A stretch of 38,038 nt of DNA. Origin: Actinomycetes bacterium. GTDB taxonomy: Bacteria > Actinomycetota > Actinomycetes > Propionibacteriales > Propionibacteriaceae. The stretch's first letter is position 1; the number at the start of each line of letters is the position of its first letter. The position numbers and the translations under genes are program-made. The stretch spans positions 1-38,038 of the forward strand of contig JAEVYS010000044.1 in the NCBI GenBank assembly GCA_023392635.1. The letters run 5' to 3'. Shown here piece by piece: positions 24,024 through 32,255 of the stretch. Below the pieces are notes generated by a model. That model made no database searches. It saw nothing but the letters and a program-made list of their open reading frames with translations, and was not told the DNA's origin.

Positions 24024-25733
24024 GGACCGCTCGTCGAGCACCCACCGCACCGGCCGCATGTCCGGCCCCGGCTCGTAGCGGCACTCGCGCCCCGTCCGGA
24101 CCGTTGCTTTCAGGTGCCGTCCCACGGTCTGGTCCACCTCCCCGATCCGGGTGATCGCTGCGGCGACGGCCTTCTGGATCGCGACCCGCGCCCGCTCCGC
24201 ACTGGAGCCGGCGACCCGGAGCCGTCCCCCGAGCCCGGTGGCGGCGGCCACCACCTGCAACAGTGCCTCGCGCTCGTCGTGCAGGGCGGCCTGCCGGCCG
24301 GCGTCCGACCACTCCTCCGCCTCGCGCAGGTCGTCGTCGAGGTCGGCCAGCCGACGGCGGTAGGCGTCCAGCGCCTTGCGGTCGATCACCTCGCCGAGCC
24401 CGGCCTCGGACAGCACGCCCGTGCCCCGGCCCGCCAGCTCGAGTGCCGGCAGCGCCTGGCCGGGACGCCGGAGCAGCTCGGCGAGGTAGCCGAAGCCTCG
24501 CAGCGGCCGGACCGGCGAGGGCCGCTCCCCCGAGCCCACCAGCCACAGCCCTCCCGAGGTCGGGTGGAGGTGCACGGTGAGCGGACCGTCCGGCAGGTCG
24601 GCCGGCGGTCGGGCCCCGGCCAGGCGGTCGCGCCACCAGGTCGCCCCCACGGTGTCGTACGCGGACAGCGCGCGAGCGGAGAGCGAGGCCGCGAGCTCCC
24701 GGTCCCCGAGCAGGTCGGCCGCGCGGGAGAGCGTGTCGTCGACGAGCCCGTGGAACATCACGCCGCCGGCGTTGAACACCGGGCGCCCCGAGTAGGGGGT
24801 GAGCAACCGCGCCGCCTCGGACACCACCTCGCGGTCGCCGACGGCGAGCGCAGCCTCCAGTGCGCACTGCAGGGTGAGCAGCCAGTTCACGTCGCGGGGG
24901 AGGCCGTGCAGGGCCCCACCACGGAAGGTCGACACCAGCGCCGCCGCGCGGTCGGAGCGTCCCGCACAGGTCCACAGGAAGGCCGCCTCGGCGCAGACTT
25001 CCCGGGCACCCTCCGCGAGGGCGAAGGCCTCCGCGCGGGCCGCCACGTCGGCGCAGGTGGCACGGTCTGCGGAGACCGCGGCCGCATACCCGGTCTGCGA
25101 CGCCACCACCATCCAGCCGTCCGCCAGGCCCGCGAGCCGGGACGCCTCCGCCGCGCCTTCCAGCAGCGCGGCCGACGTGTCCGTCCGGCCGAGCATCAGG
25201 TCCAGCGTCAGCCGCCGTGTCAGCGCGAAGAACCGTGCGCGTGCCGACTCCTCGCCCAGACGTTCCAGCGCCCGCAGGTGGCGGTGCATCGAGTGCACGT
25301 CGAGGAGTTCGAAGGCGAGCTGGAGCCCCCACAGGTGCGCCTTGAGCCGGGCCTCCGGGTCGAGGACATGGGCCGCCACGACGTCCAGGCGCAGGGCGAG
25401 GGCGCGGCGGGTCTCGAGCTGGTCCGGTCCCCAGTGCGTCGCCAGCGCCGCGTCCAGGCAGTCGGCCACGAGTTCGGGATCACCGACCTGCTCCGCGTCG
25501 TGGAGTGCCTGCTCGGCGAACGGCAGCCCCCGTTCCTGCTGGCCGGAGTAGACCCAGCAGCGGGCCAGGGCCGCACCGAGGCGCGCACGGGTGGCCGGGT
25601 CCGTGGCTCGCTGGAGGGCGTCGAACAGCTCGGCCGGCAGCCGGCCTGGTTCGGCGCCGAAGACATGGGCCGAGGCGGCGACCAGCACCGTCTCGGCCCC
25701 GTCGTGCGGGCTCCCCGTCCCCTGGCTCCCCAC
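24021..25733 (-). CDS. TPR-like protein with an actinobacterial regulator-type C-terminus
   Basis: A 570-residue cytoplasmic, alpha-helical protein. Residues about 20-390 consist of repeated helix pairs rich in Ala/Leu/Arg (tetratricopeptide-like). The C-terminus from about residue 400 (GFGYLAELLRRPGQALPALEL, DRKALDAYRRRL, SSAERARVAIQKAV, GRHLKATVRTG) resembles the winged-helix tail found at the end of large actinobacterial AAA-ATPase or cyclase-linked regulators. The ATPase and LuxR parts are absent. I do not know its function; a scaffold or regulator is likely. GTG 25733 has no RBS, but -10-like TAGCCT (25745-25740) ends six bases before it, so a leaderless start is plausible. Its start is less certain than its frame. 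Confidence 0.75.
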   Translation of the reverse strand: MGSQGTGSPHDGAETVLVAASAHVFGAEPGRLPAELFDALQRATDPATRARLGAALARCWVYSGQQERGLPFAEQALHDAEQVGDPELVADCLDAALATHWGPDQLETRRALALRLDVVAAHVLDPEARLKAHLWGLQLAFELLDVHSMHRHLRALERLGEESARARFFALTRRLTLDLMLGRTDTSAALLEGAAEASRLAGLADGWMVVASQTGYAAAVSADRATCADVAARAEAFALAEGAREVCAEAAFLWTCAGRSDRAAALVSTFRGGALHGLPRDVNWLLTLQCALEAALAVGDREVVSEAARLLTPYSGRPVFNAGGVMFHGLVDDTLSRAADLLGDRELAASLSARALSAYDTVGATWWRDRLAGARPPADLPDGPLTVHLHPTSGGLWLVGSGERPSPVRPLRGFGYLAELLRRPGQALPALELAGRGTGVLSEAGLGEVIDRKALDAYRRRLADLDDDLREAEEWSDAGRQAALHDEREALLQVVAAATGLGGRLRVAGSSAERARVAIQKAVAAAITRIGEVDQTVGRHLKATVRTGRECRYEPGPDMRPVRWVLDERS

Positions 25734-25773
25734 GGGTTCAGGCTAGGCCGCGGGCAGCAGCGGGTCGATGTGA

Positions 25774-26196
25774 TCAGTTGCGCAGCAACGTCACGGTGGC
25801 GGCGTGCTCGCGCTGGCGCTCCTCGTCCCAGTCACCGGTGCAGTACACCGACAGCTCGGCGATCCGGCCGTCCCGCAGGTCGGCGCGCAGGAGCTCGCGG
25901 CAGTACCAGTGCTGGCCGTCGTGCGGCCACCGTTCCTCGATCTCGAGCACGAACCCGCTGGCGGTCGCGTCGACCCGACGGACGTCGACCTTTCCCGCGA
26001 ACGGGTGCGAACCGGTACGCAGTGCGACCACCGCGGCGGTTCCGGCCGCCTGGACCCGCCACCAGGGACTGGTCAGGTCGGCGAAGGCGTCCGGGGTGAA
26101 GAGGTCGGCGGGCGCCGACCCCGACTCCAGGAACGCCACCAGCCCGGCGACGGCGGCGTCCACCTGCGAGCGCGGCGGCGCCGCGGTGACGCTCAT
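25774..26196 (-). CDS. SnoaL/NTF2-like small protein
   Basis: A 140-residue soluble protein with the alpha-plus-beta pattern of the SnoaL/NTF2 cone fold: an N-terminal helix with LVAFLESGSAPADLFTPDAFADL, an edge with SPWWRVQAAG, and strands around LEIEERWPHDGQHWYCRELLRADL. Members are small-molecule isomerases, hydratases or binding proteins. Nothing here shows a catalytic dyad I can name. ATG 26196 overlaps the stop of the cupin gene (ATGA), so the two act together. Confidence 0.75.
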   Translation of the reverse strand: MSVTAAPPRSQVDAAVAGLVAFLESGSAPADLFTPDAFADLTSPWWRVQAAGTAAVVALRTGSHPFAGKVDVRRVDATASGFVLEIEERWPHDGQHWYCRELLRADLRDGRIAELSVYCTGDWDEERQREHAATVTLLRN

Positions 26197-26573
26197 CGCC
26201 CGGCCGCCGTCGCGGCCATGTTCTTCTCGATGACGGCCATGGTGGCCGCCAGTTCGGCCGCAGGACTGAACTCGACCAGCGTCGTCCCGGCCGTGACCTC
26301 GGGCAGGTGGCCCGGTGGCGCGTAGTACGCGTCGCCGGCGACGTACACCTCCTCGTGGTCCGGCCAGCGGAACGTCACGCGGCCGGCGCTGACGACGCCC
26401 CAGTGGTGGGCCTGGCAACGGTCGTCCGGCAGTCCGACGAAGAACGGCGCCGGGTCCACGTCCTGGGCATAGGTCTCGAAGCCGACGGTGTAGCCACCGA
26501 GGTCGGCGTAACGGGCCTCGATCTCCGGGGCGTCCATCGCCACGGGGGTCGACATTCGGTTCGCACTGGGCAT
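26193..26573 (-). CDS. Cupin-like small protein
   Basis: A 126-residue soluble protein with a single cupin-like beta-barrel pattern: HHWGVVSAGRVTFRW, a stretch VYVAGDAYYAPPGHLPEV, then LVEFSP. The HH pair and the GHxP segment could supply metal ligands, but the classical cupin histidine pattern is incomplete. ATG 26573 is preceded by AAGGAGG. It is the first gene of a two-gene operon with the SnoaL-like protein. Role unknown; sensing or turnover of a small ligand is a guess. Confidence 0.75.
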   Translation of the reverse strand: MPSANRMSTPVAMDAPEIEARYADLGGYTVGFETYAQDVDPAPFFVGLPDDRCQAHHWGVVSAGRVTFRWPDHEEVYVAGDAYYAPPGHLPEVTAGTTLVEFSPAAELAATMAVIEKNMAATAAGR

Positions 26574-26622
26574 TCCTGCCCTCCTTCCGGGTTGATCACC
26601 AACACCGGGAAGGCGTGAGGAC

Positions 26623-26643
26623 GGACGTCACATCGTGACGTCC
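26623..26643. promoter_or_regulatory. Perfect 9-3-9 inverted repeat upstream of the cupin operon
   Basis: GGACGTCAC and GTGACGTCC flank ATC. The repeat lies 50 bases before the cupin start and 33 bases after the end of the GH4 gene. No T run follows on either strand, so an operator is more likely than a terminator, though a terminator of the GH4 operon cannot be excluded. Confidence 0.45.
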
Positions 26644-26676
26644 CGCTGCACAGGCGACCGGACCCTGCGATTCGGG

Positions 26677-27993
26677 TCAGGCGAGGGCGGCGGCGACTTC
26701 CGGGATCCTGGAGCGGTAGCCCTCGAGGAGGCGACGCCCTACGTCCACGGAGTCGACCAACGGGTGGGTGGCGAACGCCTCCCAGGCCAGGTTGGCCGAG
26801 TGCTCGGTCGCGGCCCGGATCGTCAGCTGCTCGACCGCCTTCACGGACTGCACGAGCCCGAGCATGTGCCCGGTGAGCGGGGACACCCTCCGCGGGTGGA
26901 CGCCGTCGGCGTCGACATCACAGGGAACCTCGACCACGGCGTTCTCCGGCAGGCCGGGAACCGTCCCCTCGTTCACGACGTTCACGATCGCTGCCGTCGG
27001 CTCGCCCCCAGAGAGCGCGCCCATCAGCGCGAGCGCCACCGCCTGGTAGCCGCCCTCCCCGTCGTCGGCGTGACGCTCCTCGGTCTCGGCGCGGGCCTCG
27101 GCCATGTAGGTCTGCTCCCGCTGCTGCCGGGTCCGCCGCCACAGCTCGGACGCGCGTTCGGGTGCGGCGGCTGCCTCAACGTAGAACCGCTCCTGCTGCT
27201 CGGCGAGGAACTCGCCACGCGTGCCGGGTGCGGACAGGATGCGAGCGACCGCCTCCCGGTTGCAGTAGTAGTAGAAGAGGTACTCGTTGGGCAGTGCGCC
27301 GAGCTGGCGCACCCAGTCGAGCCCGACCAGGCGGGCCTCCTCGATCTCGTCCAGCTCCGGCGAGGCGAGCAGGCCGGGCAACCGGTCGACGCCGTCCACC
27401 TCCAGCGTCCGCAGCCAGCCCAGGTGGTTGAGGCCCACGTAGTCGTAGGTCACCGCCCCGCCATCGGCGCCGACCGCGGTTGCGGCGCGCCGCATGAGCC
27501 CGATCGGGGTGTCGCAGATCCCGACGACGCGGTCGCCGAGGATCGGGCGCAGCGCTTCGGTGATGATGCCGGCCGGGTTGGTGAAGTTCACGAACCAGGC
27601 CCCGGGGGCCACCGCGCGGACGGTCCGGGCGACGGCCTGCATCACCGGGATCGTGCGGAGCGCGTAGGCGAGGCCGCCAGGGCCGGTGGTCTCCTGGCCG
27701 AGGACGCCGAGGTCGAGCGCGACCCGCTCGTCGGCGACCCGTCCGGCGGCACCGCCCACCCGGATCGCGCAGAAGACGAAGTCGGCGCCCACGAGGGCGG
27801 CCGACAGGTCCGTCCCTGCAGCGACGCGGACGCCGCCCGACAGCGCGAGCCCGTCCACGACGGCCAGCATGGTGCGCAACCGGCCCGGATCGGTGTCGAC
27901 CAGCACGACCTCGTCGACCGGCCCTGACCGGGCCACGGCCTCGACGACCTGCGGCACGCGGAAGCCCGCCCCTCCGATGATGACCAGCTTCAC
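26677..27993 (-). CDS. Glycoside hydrolase family 4 (6-phospho-beta-glucosidase-like)
   Basis: A 438-residue GH4 enzyme. This family cleaves glycosides by NAD-dependent oxidation at C3 with a divalent metal. The Rossmann start VKLVIIGGAGFR, NFTNPAG (residues 136-142), Cys160 in GICDTPIG and His190 in GLNHLGW are the cofactor/metal features. VNVVNEGTVPGLPENAVVEVPCDV is typical of the 6-phospho-beta-glucosidase branch. I start it at GTG 27993, which forms a GTGA overlap with the DeoR stop and has GGAGG ten bases upstream; the longer frame is upstream read-through. GH4 substrates are usually phosphorylated by a PTS, but no PTS gene is present; an ABC importer and a PfkB kinase lie divergently. 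Confidence 0.92.
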   Translation of the reverse strand: MKLVIIGGAGFRVPQVVEAVARSGPVDEVVLVDTDPGRLRTMLAVVDGLALSGGVRVAAGTDLSAALVGADFVFCAIRVGGAAGRVADERVALDLGVLGQETTGPGGLAYALRTIPVMQAVARTVRAVAPGAWFVNFTNPAGIITEALRPILGDRVVGICDTPIGLMRRAATAVGADGGAVTYDYVGLNHLGWLRTLEVDGVDRLPGLLASPELDEIEEARLVGLDWVRQLGALPNEYLFYYYCNREAVARILSAPGTRGEFLAEQQERFYVEAAAAPERASELWRRTRQQREQTYMAEARAETEERHADDGEGGYQAVALALMGALSGGEPTAAIVNVVNEGTVPGLPENAVVEVPCDVDADGVHPRRVSPLTGHMLGLVQSVKAVEQLTIRAATEHSANLAWEAFATHPLVDSVDVGRRLLEGYRSRIPEVAAALA

Positions 27994-28742
27994 GCTTCGA
28001 TGACCTCCGTACCGGCTTGTGCCATGTGTGCCAGCGTGGCCGGGTCGGCCCCGCGGTTGGTGACGAGCACGTCGATGTCCTCCGGGCCGCAGACCGACAG
28101 CAGGCCCGTGCCCGGGAACTTGCCCTTGTCCGCCAGCAGCACGCTGCGCTCGGCCGCGGCGAGCATGGCGCGCTTGACCCCCACCTCGATGCCGGTGGTG
28201 TCCAGCACGTTCCCCTGCCCATTGACTCCGGAGGTGGAAAGGAAGCACAGGTGCGCCGACAACTGGGTGAGGGCCTGTTCGGTCAGCAGCCCGACCAGCG
28301 ACTGGTAGGTGTTGCGCAGCACCCCGCCCACCACGATCAGTTCGGGGGCTGCGGCGTACCGCAGTTCGTCGACCACGGCGAGGCTGGACGTGATCACGGT
28401 CAGGCGGCGGGAGCGGAGCCGCCGCGCCAGGCGCGCGGTGGTCGTGCCGATGTCCAGGCAGACGATCTGGCCGTCCTCGATCAGTTCGGCGGCGCGATCG
28501 GCCACCGCGTCCTTGTCGTCGGCGGAGCGCCGGTCGACCACGTCGAAGGTGTCGGCGTCCTGCTCGACCGAACTGCCGCCGCCCCGCACCCGCCGGAGCA
28601 ACCCGTCGGCGCTGAGCGCGGCGAGGTCGCGGCGAATGGTGGACGGACTGACCCCGAACTCCTCGGCGAGTACCTGGACCGAGGCGTCGCCCTGCAGGCG
28701 GAGACGCCGCAGGATCGCCCGGTGCCGAGTGTCAGTGAGCAT
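27990..28742 (-). CDS. DeoR/GlpR-family transcriptional regulator
   Basis: A 250-residue repressor. The helix-turn-helix is at about residues 18-42 (SVQVLAEEFGVSPSTIRRDLAAL). The C-terminal DeoRC sensor shows CLDIGTTTARLARRL and VVGGVLRNTYQSLVG, and probably binds a sugar phosphate. I chose ATG 28742; a TTG at 28772 is in frame but lies in the repeat region. It is co-transcribed with the GH4 gene and divergent from the kinase-importer operon. The intergenic repeats with GCGCA halves are its likely operators. Confidence 0.93.
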   Translation of the reverse strand: MLTDTRHRAILRRLRLQGDASVQVLAEEFGVSPSTIRRDLAALSADGLLRRVRGGGSSVEQDADTFDVVDRRSADDKDAVADRAAELIEDGQIVCLDIGTTTARLARRLRSRRLTVITSSLAVVDELRYAAAPELIVVGGVLRNTYQSLVGLLTEQALTQLSAHLCFLSTSGVNGQGNVLDTTGIEVGVKRAMLAAAERSVLLADKGKFPGTGLLSVCGPEDIDVLVTNRGADPATLAHMAQAGTEVIEA

Positions 28743-28755
28743 GCGCTCATCGTAA

Positions 28756-28792
28756 CGCGCAACTTCGAGCAATATCGCGCATTTCGTGCGCG
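28756..28792. promoter_or_regulatory. Probable DeoR operators in the divergent promoter
   Basis: CGCGCAACTTCG (28756-28767) and CGCGCATTTCGT (28776-28787) are direct repeats 20 bases apart, about two helical turns. The second forms an inverted repeat CGCGCA (28776-28781) with TGCGCG (28787-28792). A promoter-like TTGAGC (28800-28805), 17 bases, AATTGT (28823-28828) lies just to the right and serves the kinase gene. Confidence 0.45.
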
Positions 28793-28834
28793 GACTTGGT
28801 TGAGCAGTGACGGAGTTTGTGCAATTGTGTGGAG

Positions 28835-29941
28835 GTGGGCACCAATGAGGGGATCACGCCCGGCGACGCGGCCGGCGTCGACGTGCTGCTCGCCGGCATG
28901 GTGTTCCTCGACATCGTCTTCACCGACCTCCCCGACGCACCCTGCCCCGGTCACGAGATCTGGGCCGGCGGCATGGGCTCCTCCCCCGGCGGGATCGCCA
29001 ACCTGGCCATGGCGACCGCCCGGCTCGACCTCCACACCGCCCTGGTGGCCGCCTTCAGCGAGGACGGCTACGGGCGCTGGTGCCGCGACATCCTGGGACG
29101 CCAGGAGCACATCGACCTGAGCCGGTCGCGGACCATCCACGACTGGCACTCCCCCGTCACCGTCTCCATGGCCTACGACGGTGACCGGGCGATGGTGACC
29201 CATGGCCACGACGCCCCGCTGTCGACCACCGAGATGATGGGGACGCCCCCACGGGCGAGGGCCGTGATCGCCGAGCTCGACGGCCATCCCTGGTGGGAGC
29301 CGTGCCGTGCGGACGGCGCGCTGGTGTTCGCCGATGTCGGGTGGGACCGCACCGAGACCTGGGACCGCGCCGTCCTCGACCGGCTCGAGGGATGCCACGC
29401 CTTCACCCCCAACGAGGTCGAGGCCATGGCGTACACCCGTACCGACTCGGCCGAGGCCGCCGTGGCGATGCTCGCCGAGCTGGTGCCGCTGGCCGTCGTC
29501 ACCCGCGGCCACGAGGGAGCGGTCGCGATCGACCAGACCACGGGCGAGCAGGCGGCGATCCCCGCGCTGCGCGTGCCCGCGATCGACCCCACCGGTGCGG
29601 GTGACGTGTTCGCCGCAGCCCTCGTCTTCGGCACGCTCGACGGCTGGCCGCTGGCCGACCGGCTCCGCTTCGCCGCGCTGGCATCCGCGCTGGCCGTCCA
29701 GCAGTTCGGCGGCGGCCTCGCCGCGCCCGGCTGGGGCGACATCTCCGACTGGTGGTCCCGCACGCGCCGCCAGTCAGCCGACGGCGACGCCGCTGCCGCC
29801 GAACTCGCGCGCGACTACGGCTTCCTGACCGACCTGCTGGGTGCCCACGAAGGACGTTCGGTCCGCAGGGCCGACGCCACCATCGCCCAGCTGGCCGACC
29901 TGAGAAGTGACCAGCACCTGCCACCGCGCCGCCGGTGGTAA
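28835..29941 (+). CDS. PfkB-family carbohydrate kinase
   Basis: A 368-residue ribokinase-fold kinase. The N-terminal DVLLAGMVFLDIVFTDLP and GGMGSSPGGIANLAMATARL form the substrate lid and Gly-rich site. DPTGAGDVFAAALVFG is the ATP/anion-hole signature with the catalytic Asp. It phosphorylates a sugar or sugar-like ligand with ATP in the cytoplasm. The start is uncertain. GTG 28835 would be leaderless, six bases after AATTGT; GTG 28829 and TTG 28817 are alternatives. The ATG at 28845 is out of frame. It heads an operon with an importer and an oxidoreductase. The ligand may be the imported sugar, making a phosphorylated substrate for the divergent GH4 enzyme. Confidence 0.9.
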   Translation: MGTNEGITPGDAAGVDVLLAGMVFLDIVFTDLPDAPCPGHEIWAGGMGSSPGGIANLAMATARLDLHTALVAAFSEDGYGRWCRDILGRQEHIDLSRSRTIHDWHSPVTVSMAYDGDRAMVTHGHDAPLSTTEMMGTPPRARAVIAELDGHPWWEPCRADGALVFADVGWDRTETWDRAVLDRLEGCHAFTPNEVEAMAYTRTDSAEAAVAMLAELVPLAVVTRGHEGAVAIDQTTGEQAAIPALRVPAIDPTGAGDVFAAALVFGTLDGWPLADRLRFAALASALAVQQFGGGLAAPGWGDISDWWSRTRRQSADGDAAAAELARDYGFLTDLLGAHEGRSVRRADATIAQLADLRSDQHLPPRRRW

Positions 29942-29955
29942 CGAGAGGAGAAACC

Positions 29956-31341
29956 GTGAACGGGCCCAACACCCGACCCCGCGCCCGCTGGGCGCGGCTG
30001 CTCACCGCAGGCGCCGGCGCAGCGCTCCTGGCACTGAGTGCAGGGTGCGCACCCGGCACCGGCACCACCGGAACCACCGCGCCCGCGTCCCCGCGGGCGT
30101 CGGTGAACACAGATCCGGCGTCGATGGGCAACATCACGCTGACGATCTGGGACCAGGAGGTGCGAGGCGGCCAGAACGACGAGATCACCGAGTTGAACGC
30201 CCAGTTCCAGGCCAAGTACCCCAACATCAAGCTGGACCGGCACGCGCAGAGCTTCGAGGACCTGCAGAAGACCGGACGGCTGGTGCTCACCGGCCCCGAC
30301 GCCCCCGACATCATCGAGGCGAACAACTCGCGCAGCCAGATGGGCTCCTTCGTCACCGCGGGCCAGCTGGTGTCCCTCGACCCGTACGCCGAGGCGTACA
30401 AGTGGAAGGACCGCTACCCCGCGTCCGTGCTGAGCCTGTCGTCCTACTCCAGCGACGGCAAGACGTTCGGGTCGGGCAGCCTCTACGGCCTGCCGCAGGT
30501 GGGCGAGGTCGTCGGCTTCTACTACAACAAGACCAAGCTCGCGAAGCTCGGGCTGTCGGTGCCGAAGACCTGGGGTGAGCTGGAGCAGCAGCTGAAGACC
30601 ATCAAGGACGCGGGCGAGACCCCGCTCGTCCTCGGCGACCTGGAGAAGTGGCCGGCGATCCACGTGTTCGGGCCCGTGCAGGGGGCGCACACGCCGGCGG
30701 AGGAGATCACGAACCTTGCGCTCGGCAACCCCGGCGGCGACTGGACGGACGCCACCAACGTGGCCGCGGCCCAGCAGGTGCAGGACTGGGTGAAGGCCGG
30801 CTACTTCAACTCCGACGTGAACGGCGCGGCGTACGACGACATGGTCGCGAAGTTCGGCAAGGGCACGGGCGTGTACTTCCTCGGCGGTTCGTGGAACACC
30901 CCGGTCCTGGACGCCGCGCTGTCCGACCAGGTCGGCTTCTTCGCCCCGCCGCCGGCCGACGCGTCCGCCGGCCCCGCCACCACCGGCGGCACCTCGCTCC
31001 CGTTCGCCGTCACGTCCGCCTCGAAGAACCCGGACGCCGCGGCCGCGTACATCAACTTCATCACCAGCGACGACGCGATGAAGGTCATCGCCGACAAGGG
31101 CAACCTGCCGGTGCTGCACGCGTCCGAGCTCGCGCCGGCCACCGGGGTCGGCAAGGAGGTGTACGCCGCGTACGAGCTGGTCACCACCAAGGGCCACCTG
31201 CTGCCGTACCTCGACTACGCCACGCCCACCTTCTCCGACACCCTCGGGGCGTCGCTGCAGGACCTGATCGCGGCGAAGAAGACGCCGCAGGAGTTCGCTG
31301 CGGCGTTGCAGAAGGACTATGGCGACTTCATCAAGGGCTGA
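29956..31341 (+). CDS. Sugar ABC transporter substrate-binding lipoprotein
   Basis: A 461-residue family-1 solute-binding lipoprotein. The signal has a basic start and the lipobox LSAGC with lipidation Cys31, followed by a Thr/Gly-rich linker to about residue 55. The core has NNSRSQMGSFV, YYNKTKLAKLGL and SWNTPVLDAAL segments. GTG 29956 is preceded by AGGAG five bases away; it follows the kinase stop by 14 bases. The first permease gene overlaps its end by 23 bases. It is only distantly similar to the binding protein at 35-1357, so the two importers probably take different sugars. Confidence 0.93.
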   Translation: MNGPNTRPRARWARLLTAGAGAALLALSAGCAPGTGTTGTTAPASPRASVNTDPASMGNITLTIWDQEVRGGQNDEITELNAQFQAKYPNIKLDRHAQSFEDLQKTGRLVLTGPDAPDIIEANNSRSQMGSFVTAGQLVSLDPYAEAYKWKDRYPASVLSLSSYSSDGKTFGSGSLYGLPQVGEVVGFYYNKTKLAKLGLSVPKTWGELEQQLKTIKDAGETPLVLGDLEKWPAIHVFGPVQGAHTPAEEITNLALGNPGGDWTDATNVAAAQQVQDWVKAGYFNSDVNGAAYDDMVAKFGKGTGVYFLGGSWNTPVLDAALSDQVGFFAPPPADASAGPATTGGTSLPFAVTSASKNPDAAAAYINFITSDDAMKVIADKGNLPVLHASELAPATGVGKEVYAAYELVTTKGHLLPYLDYATPTFSDTLGASLQDLIAAKKTPQEFAAALQKDYGDFIKG

Positions 31342-32254
31342 TCTGGTCGACCCGCGGCTGGCCCGGCGTCGCCGGGCCAGCCGTGAGGGACGCACTTCGG
31401 CCACTCCCTACCTCTACCTCGCGCCGGCGTTCGTGCTCTACGCGGCGTTCCTGCTCTACCCTCTCGCGCGGGCCGCCCAGTACTCGCTGTACGCCTGGGA
31501 CACCGTCTCGCCGGCGACGTTCGTCGGATTCGGCAACTACGTGAAGATGGTCGGCGACCCCGACCTGCTGGCGTCGTTCGGCCACTCCGCCGTGCTCGTG
31601 CTGTTCTACGCCGTCCTGCCGATCTGTCTCGGACTGGCCGCCGCGGCGATCCTCAACCGCGCCCGGGTACGCGGACTCGGCTTCTTCCGGACGGTCATCT
31701 TCCTTCCCCAGGTGATCGCCATGGTGGTCGTCGCCGTCGCCTGGACCCGGATGTACTCCACCGACGGCCCGATCAATGCCGTGCTCCGTGCGGTCGGCCT
31801 CGGTGACGTCGCCAGGGCATGGCTCGGCGACTACACGTTCGCGTTGCCCGCCGTGGGCCTGATCGGCACCTGGGTGGAGACCGGGCTGGTCACCGTGCTT
31901 CTGCTGGCCGGCATGGGCCGGATCCCGCGCGACCTGTACGAGGCCGCGCGCCTGGACGGGGCCGGCCCGTGGTCGGAGTTCCTCGCCATCACGCTGCCGG
32001 CCGTCCGCGGCGAGATCGTGGTCGCGGCGACCCTGACGATCGTGGCGGCGCTGAAGAACTTCGACATCATCTACATGACCACCCGCGGCGGCCCCGGCTC
32101 CTCGACCGCCGTCCCCTCCTACCAGGTGTACAACCAGGCCTTCGGGCTCGGCCAGGTGGGCATGGCCACCACGATCGGCGTGAGCCTCGCCGTCCTCATC
32201 TTCGGGGTGAACCTGGTGCTCAACCGTGCCGCCGACAAGGCCGCGGAGGACTGA
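31319..32254 (+). CDS. CUT1 sugar ABC transporter permease, MalF type
   Basis: A 311-residue permease with about 30 polar N-terminal residues and six membrane helices. The EAA loop reads LYEAARLDGAGPWSEF with a TLPAV end. ATG 31319 lies inside the lipoprotein gene (23-base overlap) and has AAGGA upstream. The second permease starts one base after its stop. No ATPase gene accompanies the importer. Confidence 0.93.
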   Translation: MATSSRADLVDPRLARRRRASREGRTSATPYLYLAPAFVLYAAFLLYPLARAAQYSLYAWDTVSPATFVGFGNYVKMVGDPDLLASFGHSAVLVLFYAVLPICLGLAAAAILNRARVRGLGFFRTVIFLPQVIAMVVVAVAWTRMYSTDGPINAVLRAVGLGDVARAWLGDYTFALPAVGLIGTWVETGLVTVLLLAGMGRIPRDLYEAARLDGAGPWSEFLAITLPAVRGEIVVAATLTIVAALKNFDIIYMTTRGGPGSSTAVPSYQVYNQAFGLGQVGMATTIGVSLAVLIFGVNLVLNRAADKAAED

Positions 32255-32255
32255 C

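Noticed and set aside
28845..28847. ATG shortly after GGAGG as start of the PfkB gene
   Set aside because: It is out of frame with the kinase motifs; the frame it opens gives Ser/Pro/Thr-rich nonsense.
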